13,355 bases of DNA, taken from positions 1 through 13,355 of the forward strand of contig CAYYIP010000031.1 of the NCBI GenBank assembly GCA_964472015.1, read 5' to 3'. Positions 1 to 7,071 of the stretch are shown in pieces. The translations under genes were made by a program, and so were the position numbers. The notes beneath the pieces are model-generated. The model made no database searches and had not been told where the DNA came from. It worked only from the letters and a program-made list of their open reading frames with translations. The DNA is from JAAYTD01 sp964472015. Lineage in GTDB: Bacteria > Bacteroidota > Ignavibacteria > Kapaibacteriales > UBA2268. Numbering within the stretch: position 1 is the first letter of the stretch; every line of letters begins with the position of its first letter.

Positions 1-1
1 A

Positions 2-55
2 TATGAACATTATAATTTAACAGAAGACGAAATAAAAGAAATAGAAACAAAATAA
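2..55 (+). CDS. C-terminal end of a plus-strand gene cut by the window edge
   Basis: An open frame runs from the window edge to a TAA and gives the last 17 residues, ending NLTEDEIKEIETK. It is the only plausible plus-strand coding sequence in the window and converges on the minus-strand glucosaminidase gene. The acidic ending with an L-T-x-[DE]-E-I-x-x-[IL]-E pattern is often seen at the C-terminus of Eco57I/PglX-like DNA methylases, but many proteins end this way, so no function is assigned. It is too short to exclude a chance open frame. Confidence 0.4.
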   Translation, partial: YEHYNLTEDEIKEIETK

Positions 56-322
56 AATAAATCCTACGTTTGTTTTACTTTTTGAGCTCTTTTATATATT
101 TTTATGCGTAGGTATGTTTTTTATTATAACACTCACCTTATTATCTTATTTTTGCCGTCAAATTTTATTGCTACGGTGTTTTTACTGTATTAGATATAAA
201 ATAACATAATAAAAAGATAAAAGCCCCGCAAAACGCAAAATAAACAGTTTTAATCAAGTTTAATGTTTTTATTATTCTTTTTTATTGCTTGTTAGTTATT
301 TATTGATTTTGATATTAGGTAG
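56..322. other. Convergent intergenic region with weak terminator-like elements
   Basis: This gap lies between the ends of two converging genes, where termination in both directions is expected. A 6-bp inverted repeat (CCTACG 63-68, CGTAGG 107-112) encloses 38 nt and is followed on the plus strand by a T-rich run, so it could be a weak long-looped terminator for the plus gene. A GC island at 222-236 (AGCCCCGCAAAACGC) stands out from the AT background but forms no convincing stem. I see no gene or RNA gene here. Confidence 0.4.
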
Positions 323-826
323 TTATTTTTGATTGATTTTAATTGCAGTTAATTTTTCTTTATAGATTATACATTCTGCATAATTACGTTTTACTAAATA
401 ATCATAATAATTAGTAATGATGATTTGATTACCTTGCCAGAGTTTATAATCTGCTAATGAATATAACCAGCTAGTGAAATAAGTATATCCTGACTTAGTT
501 TTCTTTGTTGTTATTGCAAATGTTTCTCTACGTTTTGGGACTTTCATACCAAACATATTATTTGTTTTACGAAATACTTTACTTCTAAAATGTCCACTTT
601 CTAATAATGCTTGTTTCAATACAATATGAGGATATTGGATATTAAAAAGTTTTGATGCTGTTAAAAAGTTTTCTTTTGTCAATTGTAAGTCCCCTAATTT
701 ATAGATTATTTTTTGTAAGTCCTCTTTGCTTTTATAAAATGTTGAATAGTATTTTTCTTTTGAAAAAGTAGAAGACTTTATTAACATAAACAAAATTAGT
801 ACTATTGTTATAATATAATATCTCAT
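323..826 (-). CDS. Membrane-anchored phage glucosaminidase (peptidoglycan hydrolase)
   Basis: This 167-residue protein has an N-terminal hydrophobic segment (about residues 4-17) serving as signal anchor or export signal, then a glucosaminidase-family domain. Visible family features are the helix with the probable catalytic glutamate E76 (KQALLESGHFRSK), the NNMFGMK block at 89-95, KRRE at 98-101, the G-Y-x-Y-F-x-S-W strand at 113-120 and S-x-x-D-Y-K-x-W-Q at 123-131, ending in the usual Y-x-x-Y-L...Y-A-E helix. The family cleaves glycan strands of peptidoglycan; in phages it serves as an endolysin or a virion-associated hydrolase. The export segment and the lack of a structural module suggest a signal-anchor endolysin (inference). 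The start is supported by AGGAG six bases upstream. It is the last gene of its cluster, 15 nt after the clamp-like gene. Confidence 0.8.
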   Translation of the reverse strand: MRYYIITIVLILFMLIKSSTFSKEKYYSTFYKSKEDLQKIIYKLGDLQLTKENFLTASKLFNIQYPHIVLKQALLESGHFRSKVFRKTNNMFGMKVPKRRETFAITTKKTKSGYTYFTSWLYSLADYKLWQGNQIIITNYYDYLVKRNYAECIIYKEKLTAIKINQK

Positions 827-841
827 AACATACTCCTATTT

Positions 842-2149
842 TTATATTTTTAGATAAACAATAATAGTTGTATCATCATTTATATAAATTTTAATAAAAT
901 TCCCTAGATTAGAATAATTTATTATATCTATAATACAATAATTATTAATAATCGTTTGATTTTTTAATAAACTATGATTTTGTAATGCTGATAAACTACT
1001 TAATAAATTAATTATACTCAATTCTAATGTTATACTATTGTTTGATGCTGTATAATTTTCATATTCTTGAACTGTATTATAAAAGTCTATAACCGCAGGG
1101 ATGGTGGCAGTTGTATAAATCTTGTTTTTTTGTAAGTTTATGTTAATAGAATTTGTTGTAAACTCTAATTTTATATTAATATCTTTTGTATTTGGTGAAC
1201 GTAACTCTTTATTAAAACTATAATTTACATTTAATATGCTTGTTAATCTTTCAATATCAAATCTACATCTACATATTATTGTATTATCATTATGAATATT
1301 ATAATGCTGTATAAAATTTTTTACGGTATTAGTATTTATACATTCTATATAATAAATAACAAAATTATGTTCGTCTTTAAAAAAATATAATTTTTCTTCT
1401 AATAACACAATTTCATTAAAATTATCTATGGTTATTAAATTAGCTACTTTATTTGTTATTGTTATATCAACAGTATTATGTTTATCAAAATAACTTTTAT
1501 ATTGAAATTGATTTAATTTGTTTTGATTGATAGATCTTTGATATTGGATATTAGAAATGTTTGTTATACTAAATAAATCTATATCTACATTATTAGATAA
1601 TGTTAAATAGTGTATTTCTTTTGTATCATTATACAGTCTTATATTATTTATATCTTTACGTTTTTTTTGTATCTTTTTATTTGGTTGTAATAAAATATGT
1701 TGCTCGTTGTTTAATTGGATACGTTCATATAAAAAACGAGTAAAATATATATTTTTAGCTTCTTGTAAATAATTTAAATAAAGATTTTTACTTTCATTTT
1801 CACTATTAAAATTAAAATAACTATCAAAATAATTAATTATAAATTGTTCGTCTCTAATTGTACAATTTAATGTTACTTTTTGATCTTTGAAACTTATTAA
1901 AAGTTTATGTATTGGGATAATATTTAAAATAATACCTTCGGATTGTTCTTTTAATCCTGAATGTATACATTTAATACAAGTCTTAAAAAATATATGTTTA
2001 GATAAAACACAAAAATAAATATATCCCGGTGTTGTATAGATATATACACATTTATATATATTATACTTTGCATCTATATAATCGCACGCTATTTTTAATT
2101 TATCAAACAATAATTTTAAGTCTCGTACTCTTATATTAAACTCAATCAT
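842..2149 (-). CDS. Probable DnaN-like DNA polymerase sliding clamp, strongly diverged
   Basis: The 435-residue protein has a layout that fits three beta-clamp domains (about 1-125, 150-290 and 295-435). The N-terminus follows the DnaN pattern: a first helix with L-x-x-x-I, then a x-V-Y-I-x-T-T-x-G-x-I-Y-F strand pair, then the E-G-x-I-L-N-I-I-P-I-H-K-L-L-x-S block matching the clamp's 'G...vpa+.l.div', then strands K-V-T-L-N-C and F-I-I-N-Y. The third domain starts F-D-I-E-R-L-T-S-I-L and the chain ends in two strands (KIYINDD, TIIVYLKI) like the DnaN 'ED.YLLMPMRL' ending. Length is somewhat above the usual 365-380. GGAG lies 12 nt upstream, which is long; a 4-codon ATG-to-TGA frame sits between it and the start and overlaps the ATG, so coupling is possible. 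No single diagnostic residue is seen, so a fold prediction should decide. It could instead be an unrelated beta-rich phage protein. Confidence 0.42.
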   Translation of the reverse strand: MIEFNIRVRDLKLLFDKLKIACDYIDAKYNIYKCVYIYTTPGYIYFCVLSKHIFFKTCIKCIHSGLKEQSEGIILNIIPIHKLLISFKDQKVTLNCTIRDEQFIINYFDSYFNFNSENESKNLYLNYLQEAKNIYFTRFLYERIQLNNEQHILLQPNKKIQKKRKDINNIRLYNDTKEIHYLTLSNNVDIDLFSITNISNIQYQRSINQNKLNQFQYKSYFDKHNTVDITITNKVANLITIDNFNEIVLLEEKLYFFKDEHNFVIYYIECINTNTVKNFIQHYNIHNDNTIICRCRFDIERLTSILNVNYSFNKELRSPNTKDINIKLEFTTNSININLQKNKIYTTATIPAVIDFYNTVQEYENYTASNNSITLELSIINLLSSLSALQNHSLLKNQTIINNYCIIDIINYSNLGNFIKIYINDDTTIIVYLKI

Positions 2150-2206
2150 TTATATAACATACTCCACAATACATAAACTAACTAATTATATATAAAGCAA
2201 AAAAAA

Positions 2207-2896
2207 TTATTTAGTCTTTTGATTTTCTTTTTCGCCTTCATCTTTACGTTTTACATATTTCCGTTTTGGTTTTACTGGTGTACTGTTTTTTTCTGTTTTA
2301 GTCTCAATAACAGGTTCATCTGGTTTTGTATACATTTCAAAATTACGTGTTGTATTATCAGGAATATAAGTATTTGTATTTTTTATATTATTTGTTTTAC
2401 ATTCTTTATTTTCTATTTTTTTTGTATAACATTTATCATCTACAACTGCATTTATATTACAATCTAGATACACTATTCTTTTTTGTTGCTGTATATAGTT
2501 TAACATTTCTTGTATACTTAAAAACATCTTTTGATGCGATGCAATAAGATTATCATTATGTTGTTTATTTTGCCACCACGTGAACCATTCATAAGTTTTT
2601 TTACTTAATTCTAAAAAGTTATAACTTTCTAAAAAATTTTGATCTAAAACAATATGCGGAGTTACCTTAATATCATCATTATTTAATTCTTTGATACAAA
2701 AATTGCAAGTATGATTATTAAGACTACTTAAATCGTTATTATCTAAATTAGTATTAGTTATATTATCAGGAGTATTTTCTTTTACTAACTCCGAAATATG
2801 GTTTTTTTCTAGCTTAAAAAAATAGTGTTTATAAAAGTATTGTGCTAGAAAAACTATTGCAATAATAGCAATTGCTATTATAAAAAATGTAAACAT
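2207..2896 (-). CDS. Membrane-anchored protein with basic C-terminal tail, function unknown
   Basis: This 229-residue protein starts with one hydrophobic segment (about residues 3-22) followed by K/H, which suggests an N-in or signal-anchor topology. A hydrophilic stretch contains C-x-x-C at 64-67 (CNFC) and a Trp-rich block (EWFTWW, 103-108). The tail is disordered and lysine-rich (KPKRKYVKRK, 209-218), as in nucleic-acid-binding tails. Residues 169-202 (NNIKNTNTY ... TKPDEPVIETKT) repeat the linker of the ERF protein encoded 4 kb away, also at DNA level. The start is preceded by GAGG at good spacing, and the gene overlaps the end of the 120-residue gene by 19 nt. I do not recognise a family. 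A spanin-like or membrane-tethering role is possible but unsupported. Confidence 0.8.
   Translation of the reverse strand: MFTFFIIAIAIIAIVFLAQYFYKHYFFKLEKNHISELVKENTPDNITNTNLDNNDLSSLNNHTCNFCIKELNNDDIKVTPHIVLDQNFLESYNFLELSKKTYEWFTWWQNKQHNDNLIASHQKMFLSIQEMLNYIQQQKRIVYLDCNINAVVDDKCYTKKIENKECKTNNIKNTNTYIPDNTTRNFEMYTKPDEPVIETKTEKNSTPVKPKRKYVKRKDEGEKENQKTK
2294..2400. repeat. Diverged copy A of the linker-coding repeat (partner 6235-6410)
   Basis: Two blocks match the ERF gene. Bases 2366-2400 match 6376-6410 at 33 of 35 positions, and bases 2294-2329 match 6235-6270 at 30 of 36. Both copies are in the same reading frame and encode NN[IV]KNTNTY and TKPDEPV[IA][ED]TKT. The spacer between the blocks is 36 nt here and 105 nt in the ERF copy. 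Confidence 0.85.
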
Positions 2897-3240
2897 CTTG
2901 CTACCTCTTTTTTTATGTTATTAATATCATTTATATAAACAGTTTCTTCTACTGTTGGATTAGCTTTTTTTAATAGTTGTTTTGCTTCACTTATATATCT
3001 TATTACAATCGTTCTAACTACATTAAATGTTGTTGCTAAATCGTGGTAATTTAATGCTGTTGTACTATGTAAAACATAAAAAAAACATTGTTTAAAACGT
3101 TGATTATGCCGTTGTAACATTTGTAATAATTCATACATATTTAAATCGTAATGTCTACAAAATACATCTAAAACAATATTAGCGTCCTGATATTTCGGAT
3201 GCCTGTACTTTGTAAATATTTCTGTATATCCGGTATACAT
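2878..3240 (-). CDS. Small DnaA domain-IV-like DNA-binding protein
   Basis: Residues about 20-95 of this 120-residue protein follow the helix pattern of the DnaA C-terminal domain (TrpR-like helix-turn-helix that binds DnaA boxes). The first helix with 'IVLDVFCRHYDLNMYELLQ' parallels E. coli DnaA 'IQKTVAEYYKIKVADLLSK'. A helix in the place of DnaA 'RQMAMALAKEL' follows, then 'HDLATTFNVVRTIVIRYISE', which parallels '[21 protein letters not shown]'. The Asp-His of the DnaA signature is not kept (V-R-T-I here), so DNA specificity would differ. There is no ATPase domain. The start has only a weak GTGAG upstream. It follows the 538-residue gene by 22 nt, which appears to hold several copies of the same fold. 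Assignment is by pattern matching only. Confidence 0.5.
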   Translation of the reverse strand: MYTGYTEIFTKYRHPKYQDANIVLDVFCRHYDLNMYELLQMLQRHNQRFKQCFFYVLHSTTALNYHDLATTFNVVRTIVIRYISEAKQLLKKANPTVEETVYINDINNIKKEVARCLHFL

Positions 3241-3262
3241 AATATATAACTCACAAAAAACA

Positions 3263-4879
3263 TTAAACTATAAAAATATTATATTCTTCTCTTAATATCC
3301 TTTTTATTTCTCTAAAATCTTCTATACAAACGGGATCAGTTGAAACAAAATAAAATGCGTCTATTATAGTACGATCTATTTTTAATATATCTATATTCAA
3401 ATACTTACTTATTATTAAATGCCCTACTTCTAAATAATTCAATATGTATATTAAAATATATTTGATATTTTTAGATAAGTTATTTTTTACTTTTACTAAT
3501 GCAGAGCTGTCTAAATCAAAGTATTTTAATACTATGCTTGATATTCTATTTATTTTATCAAACATATCGGTCATATCTTGGATATTTATATTACTTAAAT
3601 CTATTTTATTTAAACTGTTATTAACTATTATTTTATTTTGTAGTTTATTTAAACTGTTTATTCTATCATAATTTTGTAAATACTTTTTATAAGCGTTTAG
3701 AAATTCATAAGTAAATAATCCTAATGTAAAAAAATTGTAATCTTCTACAAATTCATTATTAATTACGAAGTTATCTAAATATTCATGCATATTAGTAAAC
3801 ATAGATACATTAAATAAATCAGTAAATAATTTTGGTGTAAATTTAATTTGTAATATATCTTTTAGAACTTGGGTTGCTAATTGACAACATTGTTTATATT
3901 CATATTCTAATCTATGTATATTATTTATTTTTATTTCTTCTTTTAATTCGTCTATTGTAATATAATAATAATCGCACGCTGCTTCTAAAACAGTATTAGC
4001 AAAAAATAATAAATTTTGTTTACTTGGTAGTATAGTTAATTGGGTTTCTATATTCTTTTTCTTATTTCTAAAATGGATATGAGGAAATTGCTCTGTTATA
4101 TAATAAATACATTTATTTACTAAATTCTTAAAATTTATATCATTATTTAGTTTTTCTTTTATACATTCATAGAACGCAAAGCCTCGGCCGTTGCCTGTTG
4201 CTATAAATAAAAATATTTCTATTGTTTTCATATAGAAATTAAAGACGGAACGTAATATATAAATTAAAATATCTTTATATAGTTTATATGATTTGCAATT
4301 TAATTCGATTTGTGTAAGTTGGTAGTATTCTAAGTATTTATTTGTTATTAAAGATAGGTTATTATATAAGTCATCCGGCAGTAAATGTATTTTTTGGAGC
4401 ATATTTTTATGTACTATGTTACGTATAGCATAATACGTTTTTGTGTTATAACAGTGTGCATATTCTTTAATTATAATACTTTTTAATGCTGTTAAATTTT
4501 CTCTATAATTTGTATTGTATTTTAGTTTTAAACTTAAATAATCATTATATGATACTTTTGATAATTTACACAATAGTATTTTAGTAAATGTTTTTCTTGT
4601 ATCAGACTTTTGGAACGCTATTAATTCAAATACTATTTCAATACTTAAAAATATATCAAAAGTTATTTGTCTTTCTGTTATTTCCTGTGGTGGTTTGTGT
4701 GTAGATAGATATTCAGGGACTAGTTGTATTAAAGTGGATAACATAGATAATTCTGTGTTATTAGCTTCTAGATAATGATTTATTATTAATGAGATTTCTT
4801 TATATAAATCTACTATTAATAAATTTAATTCGTCTCTTTCAACCATATAATCTATTAAATTTAAGTTCACAATATCCAT
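3263..4879 (-). CDS. Large all-helical protein, probably tandem DnaA domain-IV-like units
   Basis: This 538-residue protein is almost entirely helical by composition and has no AAA+ motifs. Three segments resemble DnaA domain IV. Unit about 172-257 has 'ITNKYLEYYQLTQIEL' then 'IATGNGRGFAFYECIKEK' and 'NDINFKNLV', paralleling DnaA 'IG..FG.RDH.TV..A..KI...d..f...v'. Unit 288-382 has 'NTVLEAACDYYYITIDELK' then a helical half ending LDNFVINNEFVEDY. Unit 440-535 has 'INRISSIVLKYFDLDSSALVK' and ends DFREIKRILREEY. A more degenerate unit may occupy 21-140. It is the first gene behind the 5151-5182 promoter and has no clear Shine-Dalgarno, so its structured leader may matter. Tandem DNA-binding units upstream of a clamp-like gene suggest an origin- or promoter-binding protein (inference). 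A phage virion helical protein is the main alternative. Confidence 0.4.
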   Translation of the reverse strand: MDIVNLNLIDYMVERDELNLLIVDLYKEISLIINHYLEANNTELSMLSTLIQLVPEYLSTHKPPQEITERQITFDIFLSIEIVFELIAFQKSDTRKTFTKILLCKLSKVSYNDYLSLKLKYNTNYRENLTALKSIIIKEYAHCYNTKTYYAIRNIVHKNMLQKIHLLPDDLYNNLSLITNKYLEYYQLTQIELNCKSYKLYKDILIYILRSVFNFYMKTIEIFLFIATGNGRGFAFYECIKEKLNNDINFKNLVNKCIYYITEQFPHIHFRNKKKNIETQLTILPSKQNLLFFANTVLEAACDYYYITIDELKEEIKINNIHRLEYEYKQCCQLATQVLKDILQIKFTPKLFTDLFNVSMFTNMHEYLDNFVINNEFVEDYNFFTLGLFTYEFLNAYKKYLQNYDRINSLNKLQNKIIVNNSLNKIDLSNINIQDMTDMFDKINRISSIVLKYFDLDSSALVKVKNNLSKNIKYILIYILNYLEVGHLIISKYLNIDILKIDRTIIDAFYFVSTDPVCIEDFREIKRILREEYNIFIV

Positions 4880-5145
4880 AAATATATAAAAATAGCCTAG
4901 TTACAAAACATTATTATTACATTTCATACAATAATTAACGGCAACAATTAATATGTAATAGTAAAATTAAGTAACTAGACTTTAAATAAAATAAGAGAGT
5001 AATATTTATTGGAGCATTATGAAAAGTAAACTATTTTTTTATTCAATATATGAAGCAGGATAAAACAAAACTACTAAACTAAATAATTTATATAATGAAA
5101 TATTACTCTCAAAACTGGGGAAAAATTTATTTATATTAATTTTTA
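4880..5145 (-). promoter_or_regulatory. Long structured 5' leader of the 538-residue gene
   Basis: About 265 nt lie between the predicted start of transcription (near 5144) and the ATG. The leader holds nested perfect inverted repeats: 13 bp (4995-5007 with 5098-5110, GAGAGTAATATTT), then a stack of 8 bp (4897-4904 with 4971-4978), 8 bp (4915-4922 with 4953-4960) and 5 bp (4934-4938 with 4948-4952). The 8-bp closing stem ends just before a T-rich run and the start codon, so it could act as an attenuator or control translation of a gene that lacks a good ribosome site. The same elements read on the plus strand would also fold, so a plus-strand RNA is not excluded. No known riboswitch class is recognised. 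Confidence 0.5.
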
Positions 5146-5150
5146 CATTA

Positions 5151-5182
5151 CAAACATAACAAATTTTATTATTCAAAACAAG
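5151..5182 (-). promoter_or_regulatory. Promoter, CTTG-N20-TATGTTTG, for the DnaA-like/clamp cluster
   Basis: Read on the minus strand, CTTG (5179-5182) is followed by exactly 20 bases and TATGTTTG (5151-5158). This fits the Bacteroidota primary sigma consensus TTTG / TAnnTTTG and is nearly the same as the element at 12066-12097, which also has N20 and a shared AAAAT-TGT before TATGTTTGTA. It points at the 538-residue gene through a long leader. Confidence 0.6.
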
Positions 5183-5240
5183 AAAAAAATAAACTTTTTT
5201 GGATATCTACAATATATTAAAAATAATATAGTTTTTATAT

Positions 5241-5340
5241 NNNNNNNNNNNNNNNNNNNNNNNNNNNNNNNNNNNNNNNNNNNNNNNNNNNNNNNNNNNN
5301 NNNNNNNNNNNNNNNNNNNNNNNNNNNNNNNNNNNNNNNN
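5241..5340. other. Assembly gap of 100 N in an intergenic region
   Basis: A run of exactly 100 undetermined bases, most likely a placeholder of unknown true size. It lies between the second promoter and a plus-strand terminator-like hairpin, so a small plus-strand gene or RNA could be hidden in it. Confidence 0.95.
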
Positions 5341-5349
5341 TGTATATTT

Positions 5350-5383
5350 CCAGTAACTTAGAAATGAGTTACTGGGTTTTTTT
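5350..5383 (+). terminator. Intrinsic terminator hairpin, strong on the plus strand
   Basis: A 9-bp perfect stem (5350-5358 CCAGTAACT with 5367-5375) extends by a G-T wobble and an A-T pair to a GAAA tetraloop (5361-5364), and is followed by seven T on the plus strand. On the minus strand it lies just after the VRR-NUC stop codon, but the T-tract there is missing. It may serve as bidirectional boundary; the plus orientation implies a plus-strand transcript coming out of the N gap. Confidence 0.65.
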
Positions 5384-5786
5384 ATATTTCAAAATTACTT
5401 AAATAATCATTTATAACATCTATGAAAGTTTTTAAATCCTTTATTATTACGTATTTATAATTAAATTGTGTTGCAAGAGTTTCAAATTTAATTTGTTCAC
5501 TAGTTTGTCTTCCTTTATTTGTCTTAAATTCTAATAGTAAAGCGTGGTAGTGTTTATTAGGGACTAGTAATATCATATCGCTAACTCCTGCAACAACTCC
5601 TTCTGCTTTAAGTTTAATTGCAATACGTACATTTCTTAAATGTCCATTAGGGACTGCAAATAATAGTCTAGACAAATTTTTATATTGTAAATCGAACCAT
5701 CGTTTACAAGTTACTTGTAGCTGATGCTCATTATCATTATATATACGTTTTGGTTTTGGATTATTTAATTTCATAGAAAGTACCAT
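5382..5786 (-). CDS. VRR-NUC domain endonuclease
   Basis: A 134-residue single-domain protein of the VRR-NUC branch of the PD-(D/E)XK nucleases, a family known for Holliday-junction and flap cleavage in phages and in FAN1. Motifs seen are E20 in NEHQLQ, the P-N-G block at 46-48 with R51, G-V-x-A-G-V-x-D with D70, the catalytic E-x-K at 86-88 and Q98 in the following helix. All key residues are present and the length is typical of stand-alone phage copies. Two starts are possible: the ATG at 5786 overlaps the ERF gene by 26 nt, the ATG at 5774 by 14 nt. Last gene of the first cluster, directly behind the ERF gene, which fits processing of recombination intermediates. Confidence 0.88.
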   Translation of the reverse strand: MVLSMKLNNPKPKRIYNDNEHQLQVTCKRWFDLQYKNLSRLLFAVPNGHLRNVRIAIKLKAEGVVAGVSDMILLVPNKHYHALLLEFKTNKGRQTSEQIKFETLATQFNYKYVIIKDLKTFIDVINDYLSNFEI

Positions 5787-7071
5787 CAGGTGCTATCCAT
5801 CCTTTTTTTTCTTTATCAAAAGTATAATTAAATTCTTTTGTTTTTATAAACAATTCATTTTTTAAACTTTTTATAACATCTTCACTTACTAATTTATATA
5901 TGTTTTGTAGATTTAATGCTTTTAATGCTGAAACAAACATAAAACCATTAAAAGATATATCTATATGACTATGCAGGGAATTATAAAAATTATTATCTAT
6001 TTCTTTTTGCCATTCCTCCATATCAAAATGATTTGTTAATTCTAATATTTTTTCATTATCTAAGTCAAAAGACTGTATATATTCGCCGTTATCATCCGTA
6101 TAACCTTTTTCTTTTAATATTCCTGGAACTGTATCCATTAAAACACTTATTAATATATCCTTTTCTACTTCATTTTTTGATATCTTAAATTTATTAATAA
6201 TATCATTTAAAGATTTTGATAATAACTCTTTTCTTGTTTTAGTATCCGCAACTGGCTCATCTGGTTTTGTTGATGGTGTAGCATTATTTTCAATTGGTTT
6301 TGTATTTTGTTGTTTGGGTACAGTGCTTGTTACATTCGTAGTGTTATTATTATATGTAGCACTATTTACATTATTATAAGTATTTGTATTTTTTACATTA
6401 TTGGTTTTACTAGTTACTTTAAAATCTCTACTTTGTTTATTATCCCATACATCAGGGGGGAGTGCATCTACATCTAAACTTTCGGCAATAGGTATATCTA
6501 ACAAAGAGGTTAGTAAATATCTTTTTAAGTAAGTTAAAGCGCTTCCAAATTTTTGGAAATAATCTTTTAAGTGCTTACTAATAAATACAGAACTTTCTAA
6601 ATGTTCTTGTGTAGGAGCGTAAACAACGGCACAAATTAAAATAACACGCTCATCATCTTCTTTTATATTAAATGTTGTATATAAATTAAATTTTGATAAA
6701 ACAGGAGTTATAACTTGTTGGATAGTACCATAATCTGCATAATTAAAATTTACAATTTGTGTACCGACTTTATAATCAACTGTTGTTGTTTTTGTTATAA
6801 CGGGGCATTCTCTTTTAAATGCTACAATTGCCTCATTGATATTAGTAATTGATGCTCCTGCTGTTGGATTTTCAACATCTTTTTCAACATCTTTATTATT
6901 TTCNNNNNNNNNNNNNNNNNNNNNNNNNNNNNNNNNNNNNNNNNNNNNNNNNNNNNNNNNNNNNNNNNNNNNNNNNNNNNNNNNNNNNNNNNNNNNNNNN
7001 NNNTCTTTATTATTTTCAACAAGTTTTTCTATTTCTTGTATTTTTGTTGTTGTTTTCATAGTTTTTTCCAT
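5761..7071 (-). CDS. ERF-family single-strand annealing protein (recombinase), gap inside
   Basis: Residues about 84-205 form the ERF domain: F-N-Y-A-D-Y-x-x-I-x-x-x-I-x-P-V-L-x-K-F-x-L at 109-130 and the hallmark QKFGSALTYLKRYLLTSLLDI at 173-193, ending in D-V-D-A. ERF proteins anneal complementary single strands in phage recombination and genome circularisation. An Asn/Thr-rich linker follows (205-280), carrying the repeat shared with the 229-residue membrane protein. The C-terminal part (280-436) is unassigned and may bind a partner. The N-terminus is a low-complexity (D)VE/ENNKD repeat interrupted by 100 N, so the true length is unknown. The first ATG overlaps the previous stop as TAATG; the ATG at codon 5 with GGA upstream is an alternative start. 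The gene precedes the VRR-NUC nuclease. Confidence 0.85.
   Translation of the reverse strand: MEKTMKTTTKIQEIEKLVENNKXXXXXXXXXXXXXXXXXXXXXXXXXXXXXXXXXXENNKDVEKDVENPTAGASITNINEAIVAFKRECPVITKTTTVDYKVGTQIVNFNYADYGTIQQVITPVLSKFNLYTTFNIKEDDERVILICAVVYAPTQEHLESSVFISKHLKDYFQKFGSALTYLKRYLLTSLLDIPIAESLDVDALPPDVWDNKQSRDFKVTSKTNNVKNTNTYNNVNSATYNNNTTNVTSTVPKQQNTKPIENNATPSTKPDEPVADTKTRKELLSKSLNDIINKFKISKNEVEKDILISVLMDTVPGILKEKGYTDDNGEYIQSFDLDNEKILELTNHFDMEEWQKEIDNNFYNSLHSHIDISFNGFMFVSALKALNLQNIYKLVSEDVIKSLKNELFIKTKEFNYTFDKEKKGWIAPDGTFYEIK
6235..6410. repeat. Diverged copy B of the linker-coding repeat (partner 2294-2400)
   Basis: This is the ERF-gene copy of the linker repeat. The outer blocks (6235-6270 and 6376-6410) match the membrane-protein gene in the same frame, and the 105-nt middle part is an Asn/Thr-rich insertion absent there. 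Confidence 0.85.
6904..7003. other. Assembly gap of 100 N inside a coding tandem repeat
   Basis: The gap is bordered on both sides by the same 14 bases (6890-6903 and 7004-7017, TCTTTATTATTTTC), each encoding ENNKD in the ERF reading frame. A short-period tandem repeat has probably collapsed here in assembly. With 100 N the frame happens to be kept, but the real repeat number is unknown. Confidence 0.9.

Noticed and set aside
65..72. TACGTTTG, a match to the TAnnTTTG promoter box on the plus strand
   Set aside because: No TTTG lies about 20 bases upstream and no plus-strand gene follows.
2219..2547. Two overlapping plus-strand open frames with Phe/Tyr/Ile-rich products
   Set aside because: They mirror the Lys/Asn-rich tail of the minus-strand membrane protein and have no ribosome site or domain.
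2878..4879. Complete DnaA initiator
   Set aside because: No Walker A or B motif appears in either protein; only the DNA-binding domain pattern is visible.
5019..5063. Plus-strand 14-codon frame with GGAG upstream (MKSKLFFYSIYEAG)
   Set aside because: It lies inside the inverted-repeat leader on the other strand and is too short to support. It could only matter if a plus-strand transcript is shown.
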